DNA of 64,000 nt from Oryzias latipes (Eukaryota; Chordata; Actinopteri; Beloniformes; Adrianichthyidae), in NCBI RefSeq assembly GCF_002234675.1, contig NC_019863.2:2470609-2534608 (forward strand). Direction: 5' to 3'. Positions 33,591 through 45,102 of the stretch are shown piece by piece. A program made the translations under genes and the position numbers. How positions within the stretch are numbered: position 1 is the first letter of the stretch; every line of letters starts with the position of its first letter. The notes under the pieces are model-generated. The model ran no database searches. It was given only the letters and a program-made list of their open reading frames with translations, and was not told the origin of the DNA.

Positions 33591-33599
33591 TTGATGCTT

Positions 33600-34948
33600 T
33601 CATTTTTTCTGAGATGCCGCTTGTTCTTCTTCTTTCATTTCGTTATGCTGTAAAAGTTAATAACTGATCTGCATACTTGTGTGTTAGTCTGTGTGTAAGT
33701 GTGTTCTAAAAAATCACGAGATTTCCCCTCTGATTTCCTTCATTCTTCACAAATCACTGTTTTAATATGTTTAGCTTAAACATTATAGGGCATTAAGTAA
33801 TTTATTAAGTTAAGAACAATTTACTAATGACTAAACCTTAAAAAAAAATAACTTTATGCAATAAAGAAAACTGAAACACTATAGACTTTCTCTATTTTTG
33901 CACTCATTTATGTTTAGTTCAATTTTTTCCTTAGGAGCTGTAAAACGACAACATTAACAGTAAATGTAAACCTTGTGAGAGGCAAGTGGTGTTTAATGGA
34001 TCACTTAACTCTTAAAAAAGCTGCCATGTTTGTACAGAGACTGTCAGCAAACCCCTGCTTGAAGTGGTGACAGAAAAATGCCATCAATGAGCTCAAACGT
34101 GGAGGACAGTAAAAGGGAAACTGAAGGTGGAGTTCTGTTTTCACCGCTGTAATATTCAGATTAGAGCAGATTCAGCTGTAATTTGTCGCAGAATTGTTGC
34201 GTAGACCAAACAAAAGCCAAAAGCCATTTAGATGACTGTAACTTCCATTTTCTCCTTGAAGATAAATATTTAGTAGGATTGTGATGATTCATCGATTCAC
34301 CGATGAATCAATTCCTATTCCTTCAATCCAACCAGATTGATCTGTCTGAGGCAGAATTGAACTGAATCAAATCAACCTATACTAATAACAGATGCTCTCA
34401 AAATTAGAAAATCGATAATTGAACTTGGAAGATACCATTTGGATTGAGGCAAAAAGATTTATTCTACTACCTAGCAACGTAAAAACAACCACAGCCGATA
34501 ACACACATGTGATGTCAGAGAAAATGGATCAGTCCATCATTCCAGTCCAATGCGTGGAAACACTTTGGCTCTGTCCAAATTCCCCCCCTGAACCCTAACT
34601 ACTAAAAAACGACATAGTGCGGCACCATGTAGTGCCCTGAATTTTAAAAGCAATTCAGACACCATGCTCACTATTTTCTTATTTATTGACGCCGGATATG
34701 ATGTCATCGATTACACCAGTGCTTCTCAATTATTTTTTGCAAGGCCCCCCCAGGAAAAAGACAATGCCCCCCCCCCCCCCCCCAACCACCACCACCCCCT
34801 CGCTGCGGTAACAATAAATAAGATCGGTATCTATAATAATTGTTTAAGTATACCTAAAATTATATCTTTTAACAATAACAAAAGAAAACAGCAACATAAA
34901 TCCACTTTCAACAAATATTAACTTTATTTAGCCACAGAAACCCTGTTA
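33600..34948. other. intergenic; solitary hAT-type end near 34718
   Basis: No gene was seen. CAGTGCTTCTCAATTATTTT at about 34718 followed by a C-rich run (about 34768-34784) resembles a hAT-type terminus, but the partner was not found. The interval otherwise is AT-rich. Confidence 0.45.
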
Positions 34949-35627
34949 AGGCCCGTACACACCGGGACGAATATTCGCCAGGCGTTATTCGCCAGCGTTT
35001 TTCGCCACGTTTTTTGTGTTCACACTCAGGCGATTTTCGCTGACGATGAGTGGAGTGAACATGCAATTTCATTCCCTGACATTAGATGGCGCTTAATGTA
35101 AACAGAAATACTCCTGTACACAAGGTGGCGCTGCGCAAATTTAGGCTTCTTAAAGTCGCTTTTCACTCAGAAGAAGAGAGCAAGTATTTACACGCTTGTC
35201 AGAATAATACAAAGAAAACGTGAATATTTCAAGCACCAGTAGCTCTTACTGGTGCTTGGTTCGGGGATATTTTAGAATGTCCGTCATTATTTCTTCGCGG
35301 CAGTGTAGACGCTACTTGGCGTCTATCTTCTTCGCTGGTATGTGTGCTCAGCAAGGCAGTTTTGTGTTTGAGCGCCCCCAAGTTGTGTTTTACTGTAACT
35401 TCAGAAGCTCCAGACACGTGGGCAAAAGCGCCATTCTCATTGGTCGAATAGATTTCGACGCGTCGGAAAAAAAACCGAACCCGAGGCGTTTTTTTTTTGA
35501 CGCTTTGACGCGTGGCGTTTTTTCGCGTCGGTGTGCACACTCTCTCATTGGTGCCCTTTGTTTAGTCACGAGGCGTTAAGCGTCGGCGAAAATCGCCGGT
35601 GAAATTCGTCCCGGTGTGAACAGGCCT
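34949..35627. mobile_element. PIF/Harbinger-like MITE
   Basis: The ends are AGGCCCGTACACACCGGGAC and, inverted, GTCCCGGTGTGAACAGGCCT, with homology continuing inward through GAATATTCGCC / GGTGAAATTCG. The 3-bp target-site duplication TTA (34946-34948 and 35628-35630) fits PIF/Harbinger. No transposase is inside. The 679-bp body contains a perfect palindrome at 35231-35258. Confidence 0.8.
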
Positions 35628-35684
35628 TTAGGGTCTAAAACAGAAAATAGCCTTGAGCTTTGAGTCATTTGATGCAGCTTCATT

Positions 35685-35940
35685 TTGAAAATGAAAAAGC
35701 ATTTCTGTTAATCCGTTTTAATTGTCAAATTAGACATTTCTAAATGAATTTTGCTACACATTTACCAGATAATTTTTTGAAAATGAAATGTCAAATACCC
35801 TTTTCATTATCATTTTAAATAAGTGACAGAATAAGCGGTGTTGAAGAAGAAAATGAAAAAGCATTTTGGTGGATTGCTTTTTCACTTTAATTTTGAGTCA
35901 AAAGTTGCAGCTTTATTTTGAAAATGAAAAAGCATTTCTG
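35685..35940. repeat. three spaced copies of a GAAAATGAAAAAGCATTT motif
   Basis: Near-identical 18-22 bp copies at about 35685, 35850 and 35917, separated by 60-160 bp. The class is unknown. They sit in the distal 5' flank of the C6orf132-homologue gene. Confidence 0.65.
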
Positions 35941-36159
35941 GTTTTTATTTTAACTATGCCACAAAATCGCTTCCATACATCTTTAGCTATAGATGTCTGC
36001 GCACGCAAAGGCAGCAGGGAGGGGGTGTGTGTGGGCCGGTTCAGATCATCAGAGCGACTCGCCGCCTGCAGGCTGTGCATTTGGGATGAAATGCATAAGT
36101 GGTACTTCCACAGTCTATAATGGCTAGTGGGGTCGGCATGTGTTGGTCTGGTGGCGCCA

Positions 36160-36410
36160 CTGTACTTATGTGAGCAAAATCAAAGTAAGAAAAAAAAATA
36201 AAAAAAGCAAGATGACACAACGCATGCAAAAACATTTGTTTTGCAAAAATATTTTTTGAAAGCAAAAAATACAAAAATCTTCAAAGCAAAAAATATTTTT
36301 TTTGAAAGCAGATATTTAATATTTTAATTTGCAACTCAGAAAGTTTTGTGTGCAGCGGGGGGGGGGGGGGGGGGGGGGGGGGGCATAAATATCCCTCCAT
36401 AAGGAACGGG
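36160..36410. repeat. dispersed repeat with a 27-G run, next to a gene promoter
   Basis: It shares with 5028-5230 the blocks TTATGTGAGCAAAATC (inverted orientation of the first block), GAAAGCAGATATTTAATATT, AGAAAGTTTTGTGTGCA and CTCCATAA. Where the other copy reads CAACGTGGTGGCATGAATG, this one has an uninterrupted run of G from 36357 to 36383. Confidence 0.65.
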
Positions 36411-36690
36411 GCTCACAGAGCTCTGCAGGTGCCACCTGTGCTGGAACGTGAAAGGTGAGTCCAGGCCTCACCTGCTGCTCGCCGGGCGGGGGCGGGGCGT
36501 GTGTCTCTGTGGGCGGAGCTTCCCCACTTCCTGAGCCCGTCTTGGACAGTGTTCTTGGAGCAGATCCTCCTGCAGTGCGGCGCTGCACCTGCCGCAGAAA
36601 ACAGCCTCTCACCTGCGCGTTTCCCCGGATGTACATGGAAGATGAGTCTCTGACCCGCTGAAGTTGACGAACCAGAACCAGACAGCAACG
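36411..36690 (+). promoter_or_regulatory. promoter/5' leader of the C6orf132-homologue gene
   Basis: A GC-rich 280 bp immediately before the ATG. GC boxes are at 36484-36498 (GGGCGGGGGCGGGGC) and near 36511 (GGGCGGAGC). Five copies of the E-box CACCTG/CAGGTG lie at 36426, 36433, 36469, 36586 and 36610. There is no TATA box. The exact start site cannot be read from sequence. Confidence 0.5.
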
Positions 36691-39600
36691 ATGAAGAAGA
36701 GGTCGCTGAACCTTCTGGGCCGGAAGAGCGAGTCCCTGTTCGGGCCCAGCGTGGAGGTGGCGGACAGAGGTGAGCAGGTTTACTGGAAAGTCGAGCAGGA
36801 ATGAACAGAATGTCTCCAGATCCACCTTTGCACTTGGAGCTGTCTGAAAACAGACTTCACATGTTAGTGCGACTCTACTACAGCTGATTAGATCTTCACC
36901 AATGCTGCTGTTACATATCTTGGCTTCTCGCTGCTTAGTTTATAACTAATAAATAAATGTTAATCAAACGCTTTATGTTGGATTTTTACTAAATAAACTA
37001 AACAGCTAATATCCTTATGTGATGTAGCTGTTTCTTGATGTGTCATTTAATAATGGATTTAGAATAGACATTATACTATTATGTGTTATTGGGACCATGA
37101 AAACAGAAAACATGTGGTTGTCTCTGCTTAAATGTTTTAGGCTATTTTAGGCTTCGATTGTAGTAGGAGTATTTTATTGTTTTGAAAACAGCGTTTCTTT
37201 TTATCAGCTCATGATCTTCTTCTCTTGTTGCTGGTGTTTTCAGCCATTGTTCTTGTAAAGCGAGATGTCTGGTCTCTTGACCTGAACTCCCTCCTATATG
37301 AAATATATCGTCTGTTTTTCATCAACTAATCCGTATGTTTGAACATTTCACTGGACCTGCTTCAGTTATGCGTCACTTTTAGTCACGTTACGTTGAATTT
37401 TGAACGGATCTCCATCGTATAACACCTGTATGGATGTTGCTGCGCCAATGAAATCCACCCGTTTTGTTGTTTATTCTCTAAAATGATTTCCGTCCTTTCA
37501 GATTTGATCCTGACATTGACAGTTCAGGTCACATAATTACATAACAAACTAAGAACAATGGGTAATTTCAAGTTTTGAAATGGAGCTGTGTGTGAGTTAT
37601 TTTTTATTTATTGAATAAGGTTTAGGGCTCTTTTTAATAGTTTTGTTTTTACTGGTGACAAGAGCAATTGCTATGCAAAATTTCCAAATGACAAACATTT
37701 GTCTATTTAAATCAGGATGTGGGCCATGAATCATTTGGTTAGACTGGTTTGACACCCCAGCTTAGTCATACTGCAGTGATATGGAGCCACAACCTGGCAT
37801 TTTTAGTCTGCAATGTGAAATCCCACAGATACAGGAAGTTTGAGGCAAAACTCTTTGCTTTCTTCAGCCGCTTTTTGTTGAAAAAACTGCCAAAAAAAGT
37901 GTGGCCAGAAGAAGCCGAGGCTTCACAGAGACTCAGTGCTTCTCAGAGAAAAGTGTCCACCCAGTAATTGGACAAAGAGCGTGACACCGAATGACAAAAA
38001 AAGACCAACTTTCTGGCTTTTCCTTTTTTTCTGGTCCGCTCAGCTGCACCACAGTTTGCCTTTGTTTGTTTGTTCATTTAAGACAGGCAAAGCCTCTATT
38101 AATGTAACATTTCAAAATGCAAATTTACAAGATTATAGCCTTTAGGCTAATTTCCATCTTCGGTCCCTAAAGACAAATGAAATCCCGGTAGAAAGGATAA
38201 CAGAGAGCAGACAACAGCAGACACAACGCAGATGGGGTCGTTAATAACTGTAAATTCAATAAACAGTAGCAACCACCAAGGAAAAAGTAGACGAAGAAGA
38301 AGACAAATAAATAGATCAAGTAAAATAGGTGAACAGATGTGACAGAAAATCACTGAGATGTGTGCAGAGGTGGCAGTTATGATTTCTGGTAGCCATTGTT
38401 TTATCTGTTTACTGTGTACGAGTTGATCATTCTCTTATTGTTCTGAGAATTTGCTCTGGAAAACTTGAGTCTGTTTAACTTTTAGGTCCTTTGCACATTT
38501 AACTAGAGATGTAAACCCTATAGCAGAATTGAAATGATAAATATGTTGCTTCACTTTGTTCTTGCACTGTCATGTAGGCATTCAAACATCAGAGGAACCA
38601 TGTTCAGGCGTCACCCCACTTAATCTGACTAAATGGCCAAGCCTGAGTGCATTTAAATGTTGTATAACTGAGTCCCGGTCTGCACGTGATGTTTCTGTGA
38701 GCAGAATTGAACTGCAGGCACAGCCAATAAAACAAGCATCAAAAGTAGTTTGTGTGAAGAAAAATCCCTTTTTTTCTCCTTAGATAACGTGGAGTTTAGG
38801 GTTGTACCTTCTGCAATTCCTGAGTCGGGGATGGCCAGTGTTCGGTCCAGGCCCACAGTCAAGCACGTCCCTGTGAGTACATTTATGTTCTACATTTTTT
38901 GAGCTTCAGTAACAAGGCAGTTTTCCTGTCATGGGATCAATAAAGTTCTATTTATCTATAATCATTGATTAATAAAGTACTAGCCTTTTGCCAAATCTTA
39001 CATCAGTGGAAGATGACTGCACCGCACAAAACCTGTTTTCAGTTTGAAACCATTGTTCGTTCATTCAGTCATATTCTAAACCCGTTTTGTCCCTTTCGGG
39101 GTCACGGGGCTGCTGGAGCCTATCCCAGCCACTCCTGGGTGAAGGCAGAGGGTCATCCTGGACAGGTCACCAGTCTGACGCTGGGCCGCAATCACACACG
39201 CATTCACACCTAGGGACAATTTAGAGGAACCAATGAACTGATGAAGTGTGTTTTTGGACGGTGGGAGGAAGCCAAAAGAAAACCCACGCATGCAAGGGGA
39301 GAACAACTTGAACTGGGGCCTTCTTGCTGTGAGGCAAGACCACTAACCACTGCGCCACCATGCAGCCCCTTGTAAGCAGGTTATACAAGATGTAGTCCTT
39401 TTTTGATTTACAAAAATATTGTTTTTCAGTCAAAACGAATCATAAATTGAATCCTAATTTTTCAGACTGATAGGAATCTATTCAGGAAGTTGGCAGTCTT
39501 ACTCTGCCCTCCATGAAGCTCCACAAAGGCTTGGAGATACCAGAGTCTGATATCAATTCAGGAAAACATTTCTTCTCAGATCACCTGCTTAAAGACTTTA

Positions 39601-42600
39601 CAAAGCGGCAGCGGGATGTTTCCGAATAGAACTTGAGATTTGAGCCGGCAGCCATCTGAGCTGCTGACTTACTTTCCTGAGCTGCATCCCACGTGTGCTT
39701 GGTTTTCCTGCCGTGAAACCAGGGCGGCGTGCAGAAAGTACCCATGCTTTGAAGAAGAGCTTTACAAAGCTCCCCCACAGGCACCAGGAACTTCTGCTGC
39801 TAAATTTGCTGTGTTTTTATTGTAATTTACTCAACTAAGTGGCAATTTGCAATGTTAAGATAAAAAGTAATCAATTGAGCCTCCCACCGAAAGCTCAGTT
39901 TCACTAAATTTGTGTGGCAGCCACATCTATTCAGTCAGGTTAATCGATGTGTAATAGGTGACAGGCCTCTCATTATCTCGTCATGGTGTGAACAAATGCC
40001 TCATCTGCCCTGCCGTTCCCACACCTTGTTGTTTGGGAGTGTTTCTGTGGCATGTGGACGTGGCACGCCCAGCAGCTCATGGGCAAGGACGGCTGTGACA
40101 GCAGAAAGTGAGTCACGGTGCAGAGAAAAGGCAGATTAAACCAAACCAGATCACACACTTTTCTCAGCGTCGCACCCTCGGGCTGCCATGCAGGCCTTTG
40201 AAACGTGCAGCTATGCAAGACGCATTATTAGCAAAGCTGGTGTCATGTGGGGTGTGATCACAGCAGACACTATTGTCGATTGACTTTGTTAACGCAGTCC
40301 GTTAAACTCGTTTTAATGGAGGTATATTGCAGCACATATTGTTCATTCCAACTGCAAGCTAATGAATTTTAGCTTTAGTTTACAAACTAAATAAATCAAA
40401 ATGAGCTTTCAGCCTGATTCCCATTTGAAGTAAGAAGACATTAATGTTGCGAGAAGGATTTTTTTCAAGCAGCAAATATGCAGATCAAGCATCACAAGAT
40501 CTCTCTTGTGTCAACACAGTCTGTGTTTACGTTTGACGGGTTTGGTCTCATAAAGTTGTCGGCTGCATTTTTTCACCTCTGGCTCACACACGTAGAGATG
40601 TGCACACAAACACGCAGGTCTCTAAGTGACAGCCAGGGATTCGGAGACAACATAGGTGGGTCCATCGATTCAGCAAGCGTTGCTCATAACCAAATAACGT
40701 GCCGGTTCATTGCTCCACCTACAGATTTGTTTTCACTAACCTGCCAGATTAGGTTAGAGATGTATATATGTGTGGTGAAAGTCTGTTTCTGAGGCCAGGG
40801 ATCTTCTTCGGCATCACCTTTTAATGCTCTTCATTCACTCTGGTAATGCATCATATTCTGGAGGAACATCAAGTGCTGCAATACCTGAAAACTGGTTGGG
40901 TCGCCTCAGGAATAAAGTCTTGCCAGCAAAAACTTTGGGGAAAAAACAGGAAAGGATGTTGTACAACAGAATGTTCTCTTTTTTAATGATGTTCTGTTCT
41001 GTTGTTTCACGTTTGCGTCTTGTGTCAGTGGGTTCAACGTTCTGACGATGTCTGGATTCTTCCTCACAGTTCTCCTTGGAGAGTTTTCACGGACACGCCG
41101 TCCCAACTCCCACAGTCCCTGTCCTTCCTCCTGCCAGCGGTCCAAAGGTCAACGGCTCAGGTAACCAACCCGCCAACCCTCAGTGTTTACTTTAAGTTAA
41201 GAATGCCTGCAAGGCAATCGTCCCTGTATTTGGAAAGGCTGAGGTCATTTATGGTTCTTCTAGTCAGACTCGGCTGATGGATCACAGCTATCAGAGGGAA
41301 GGAGAATTCAGGGCAGGTAAATGTTTGTCCAGGCTCAGTCTCAGCCCTGGAAGTGTCCAAACGGCAGCAAAAATGAGAGGAAATGTGTAGTAAAAAAGAC
41401 ACCAGGAATGTGTTCTTTATTTTAAGCTTAAATGTGTGTTTTTAATCATTTTAGGCTTTAATGTGGTCCAAAAAATAAGAAGAAAACAATGACATCACAG
41501 TGGGCAAAACCGTCAAAACACAAACCTGGCCAAAATCTCTCATGGGGCTCAAATGTCTTATAATCCGCCAACCAAATCAAAATTCGCGTGTTGGGATATA
41601 CAAAGGAAATTATTATGGGATAGCCACAGGACTAACACAGCTGGCTATTTTGTGGCAAAGTCTGGAATTTGTTAAAAATTTCCCACAATATGATTTGTTT
41701 AAGCGATCTTTTACACACATGCCCCCAGGTGTGGTCTACAGCCACAACTGCCGACCTTTGACCTCGGGAACAGGCCGCCATCTTGGATTTTCCTAAAATA
41801 ACACCTTTAGTACCTTTTACAAATTACAACTCCTCTTAGGGAGTTTGAACTATCACCTCCTAATCCCACTAGCATCATTGGGAAGCTACTTTAGAAAAAA
41901 TGTTACAAGTTGTAGATTTTGAACAGTTTTAGTGTGGCGAGCTTGAAAAGTGGCGTTCCCCTGATGCTCGCACATATAGTGAAAATTGTACACAGGAGTC
42001 ACTGGCTCGAGCTGAACGAAACAATTTAACATATGATGCATCTACATTACAAATGTGGCCGTGGTTAACAAAAACTTCAATTGCCAGGGAAATTTAAAAG
42101 TTCCGTTTGGCAGATTCTTCTAAAAATGACAGATCTGTTTGTCTCCCCCAGGCAACCATGACATAAAATGGTTGCTGAGAAGATAAAACCAACAGACAAG
42201 ACGCCATTGTTTAAAAAAGTGTTTTTTTTCCTTTCCATTAGTTAGTCACTTGCAGCTCTAACCAGGGCGGCTGGGGAAGAGGTGGAGAATAAGGCACATG
42301 TACAGTAGTCCCTGCTCACCTACCGGGGTTGGATCAAAGGCGGCGGCGAGGGCAGGGGCTGGTCCAACAGCAGCGCTTGCGGCTTTCCTTTTAATTTAGT
42401 TTTTCAGCTTTTACCACCATTTCAACAAGAGTGAACTGAACTTTAACCGGATCACACAAAACATTTCTTTGAGTTTAGGTTAAGAATTATTTTTTTTAAA
42501 TGACCTTCACCCAGTTTTCTTTTTTTGTTTTTGTTTCCTTCAGTTGTCAAAGATCCGCTGCCCAACGGGTCGGTTCTGAGTGGGCCTAAAGTCTCCAATA

Positions 42601-44807
42601 GTGGCGCATTCGTTCCTCCTCCTCCTTCAACGGCACCTCCGCCCCCTCCTCCTTCAGTGCCACCTCCAGCTCCTCCTGACATTTTCATCCCGCCTCCACC
42701 CGACTTCCTGGGTGACCTCAGCACTCTAAACATGTCAGCCCTTCAACCGCCATCAATGCCTGCACCAAATCCTCCTTTCACTCCACCACCCACAAAGCAA
42801 GAGGATTTATCCCTACTAAAGCCGCCTCCGATGGCTCCACCCAAACCTCCATCCACCAGCTCCACTGGCTCTTCATCTTCTGCAGCCGTCTCTGGCCCAC
42901 CACTCGCCCCAGTTTCCAAGGCTGCTCCACCCGTCTCAGCACAGCCTCCTGCAGAGAGGCAACACAAGACTTTCAAGGCTCCGCCTCCAAAACCTGTAAG
43001 AACATCGTCTGCATTCATCATCGACTCCCCACCTCACACTCCTGCATCAACCCCCCCCCAAAGCTCAGTCACCGCCTCCACCTTCAATCCCCAAATCACA
43101 GCAAAGGTTTATGACGTTCCAAAGACCACATTTCTCAAAGAGAGTGAGGATCACAGCACGAAGCCTAAGCAGATGTTGATCCTTGAAGACCCTCAATCTG
43201 GGGCCCCCGTTACTGTGCTTGTGAGCGGAGACACAAAAAAACCCACACTGGTAACACCCCCCACCAAACCAGTGCCTAAGGATGTGGAGAAGAACTTGGA
43301 AATCCTCCAGCCTCCTCTGCCTGAGACGAACAAGGAACCCAAAACAGACACAGTGTCAAGTCAGTCTGAAACCCCTAAACCGCCGGAGTCTCCAAAGCTT
43401 CAGCCAGTGACCAACGTTCACCTTCAGTCTGGTCCAACTTACAGCCGCCATGCCAGTCCAATCCTGGATCGTAAGCTTCGGAATCTGAGGGCCAATGAAA
43501 TCTCAGGGGTGCGAGAGGGCTCCTCCTCATCTTCGTTATCTCCGTTAGCTCTCTTACAGGCAGCCAAAGAGAGAGAGAAACTCAGAACAAGTCAGCCTTT
43601 GTCACGAGAAGGCAGCAACACGAGTGAGGCCTCCAGCTCTCACCGGAGCTCCTCCCCTTCGGAGTCCTTCGCTGGCACGTCAATAGCCGACCCTCCAGCT
43701 CCTGTAAGGGTATTGGACGGCACAAAGGCTGCAGTGTCTGCAGAACATGCACAAGTTCAGACTCCCCAAAAACAAAGCGGCCCCCTACCAACCCGGGAAC
43801 ACAGGCCTTCCTCTGATCCGGCCCCCAGCAAACCCACAGCATCTTCAATAGGGAGCAACTTGACAGAGCAGACGTTCAGCCCTTCATACCCCCAAACCGA
43901 GGAGCTGGATGTCCCCCTGCTGCCCCCGCCCCCAGAGTTTGACGATTTCAGCGAAATAACCGAGCCCCCCCCCACCGTCTGTTCACCTGTACCACCAATG
44001 AAAAATAGTACATCAACCGAGGCCCCTCCATCTCAAGTCCCAGCACCTCCTCCCAACACTGCAACCCCCGGTAAAACAGCACCTCCTCCCAACACTGCAA
44101 CCCCCGGTAAAACAGCACCTCCTCCCAACACTGCACCCCCCGGTAAAACAGCACCTCCTCCCAACACTGCACCCCCTGCTAATAAAGCACCTCCTCCCAA
44201 CACCGCACCCCCTGCTAATAAAGCACCTCCTCCCAACACAGCACCCCCCGGTAAAACAGCACCTCCTCCCCCTCCAACGCTCCCACGACCTGACAAACAT
44301 GTCAAACCAAAGCCTCAAGTCCAGACAAAGCTCAAGCTGGAGCACAGTCAGCTGCCAACGGCTCAGTCTCCCAGCCAGGCGACTCTTGTCAGCATATTAC
44401 AAAGGAAAATGTTGGAGATGGACCAGAAAATGACACCGATGAAGGAGGCAGAGTCCACCGATGACTGGGTCACCAGTCCGTCCGACGAGGACAAAAAGGT
44501 CCCAGTTGTGCCGAGAGCCGAACCACAGAGCCAAAGCACTGCTGTTCCCAGCAAAGCAGCAACTCTGAACATGAAGGAGTTGGAGAGCAAAGTGGTGAAA
44601 AAGTATCAGAGCAGCAAAGCTCCTACCAGGTAAGACTGGCAGCTTTCAAACAAACAATGAGCGGCTGGCACGTTTGTTGATGTTCACTCTGTGTGTGCTT
44701 CCCCTCACAGCAGCGAGCCCAAATTCAAACAGCAGTACGGCAAGACCTTTAACATCCGGCCTGGAAGCAAACAGCCCATAACTCTGGTTACTAATGGGGA
44801 TGCTTAG
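36691..44807 (+). CDS. homologue of human C6orf132, proline-rich protein of unknown function, five coding exons
   Basis: Exons 36691-36769, 38784-38872, 41070-41160, 42544-44629 and 44711-44807 join in phase to 813 aa. The start ATG opens a short basic exon (MKKRSLNLLGRK...LFG). Exon 3 holds ESFHGHAVPTPTVPVLPP. The large exon 4 is Pro/Ser/Thr-rich with many PPPP stretches, then SPLALLQAAKEREKLRTS, LDVPLLPPPPEFDDF, a 12-residue repeat array and LVSILQRKMLEMDQKM. The C-terminus reads YGKTFNIRPGSKQPITLV. These islands correspond in order to segments I recall of human C6orf132 (AVPTP, SPMALLLAA, PPPPEF, and the C-terminal RPGxxxPI), while the proline-rich spacers do not align. No enzymatic domain or membrane segment is seen. 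PPPPP and PPPPxFxD-like motifs suggest binding of EVH1, SH3 or WW domains (inference). The exon 5 acceptor is a CAGCAG tandem (NAGNAG), allowing a one-serine difference. Confidence 0.87.
36770..38783 (+). other. intron 1 of the C6orf132-homologue gene
   Basis: AT-rich, bounded by GTGAGC and a pyrimidine-rich acceptor (CTTTTTTTCTCCTTAG). No repeat with clear ends and no alternative exon were recognised. Confidence 0.7.
39085..39365 (-). mobile_element. tRNA-derived SINE (common teleost type)
   Basis: Read on - it starts GCATGGTGGCGCAGTGGTTA (A box), has the B-box-like CAGTTCAAGTT, then TTCTCCCCTTGCATGCGTGG, CTTCCTCCCACCGTCC, AATTGTCCCTAGGTGTGAAT, GACTGGTGACCTGTCCAGG and the end AGCCCCGTGACCCCGAAAGG. 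It is essentially full length and lies in intron 2 of the C6orf132-homologue gene, antisense to it. Confidence 0.85.
41161..42543 (+). other. intron 3 of the C6orf132-homologue gene
   Basis: Donor GTAACC, acceptor TTTGTTTCCTTCAG. No exon or bounded mobile element was recognised inside. Confidence 0.6.
44043..44258 (+). repeat. coding minisatellite, six 36-bp units
   Basis: Six in-frame 12-residue units of the form APPPNTA(T/P)P(GKT/ANK) in exon 4 of the C6orf132-homologue gene. Units 1-2 are APPPNTATPGKT, units 3 and 6 have PPGKT, and units 4-5 have PPANK. DNA identity between units is very high, so copy number is probably polymorphic. The array creates long Gly/Cys/Val-rich open frames on the - strand that are not genes. 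Confidence 0.95.
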
Positions 44808-45055
44808 GGAGCGGAGTGTGGCTTTCATTTTCTTGAATCATTTGTTGTGTAGAGGTGTTGTAGGGTTGCAAATGTAAAATAGAATAATGTACAGTCTCTT
44901 GACTAAATGCCTTTCTGCTGTTACACGTGTGATATTTAAGTTTTCTGAAACCAATCAGAATCCGTTCCTCACATTTACTGATCTGAAGCGTCATGTTGCT
45001 GTTCCACAGTGACATTTCTTAGCTAGAAGTGTACATTTGAGCTTGTATGATAGTT

Positions 45056-45061
45056 AATAAA
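45056..45061 (+). terminator. poly(A) signal, C6orf132-homologue gene
   Basis: AATAAA about 250 bp after the stop codon, followed by a TGTTTGTGTTT GT-rich element at about 45080. Confidence 0.75.
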
Positions 45062-45102
45062 AAGTTTTATGAACATTACGTGTTTGTGTTTAACTTTCTG
45101 TA

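Noticed and set aside
35229-35579. Overlapping 103- and 119-codon ORFs on both strands
   Set aside because: They lie wholly inside a Harbinger-type MITE and show no protein-family features.
43948-44345. Gly/Cys/Val-rich open frames on the - strand (repeats of GRRCCFTGG and GGGAVLPGG)
   Set aside because: They are shadows of the 36-bp minisatellite in the C6orf132-homologue exon, with no independent gene signals.
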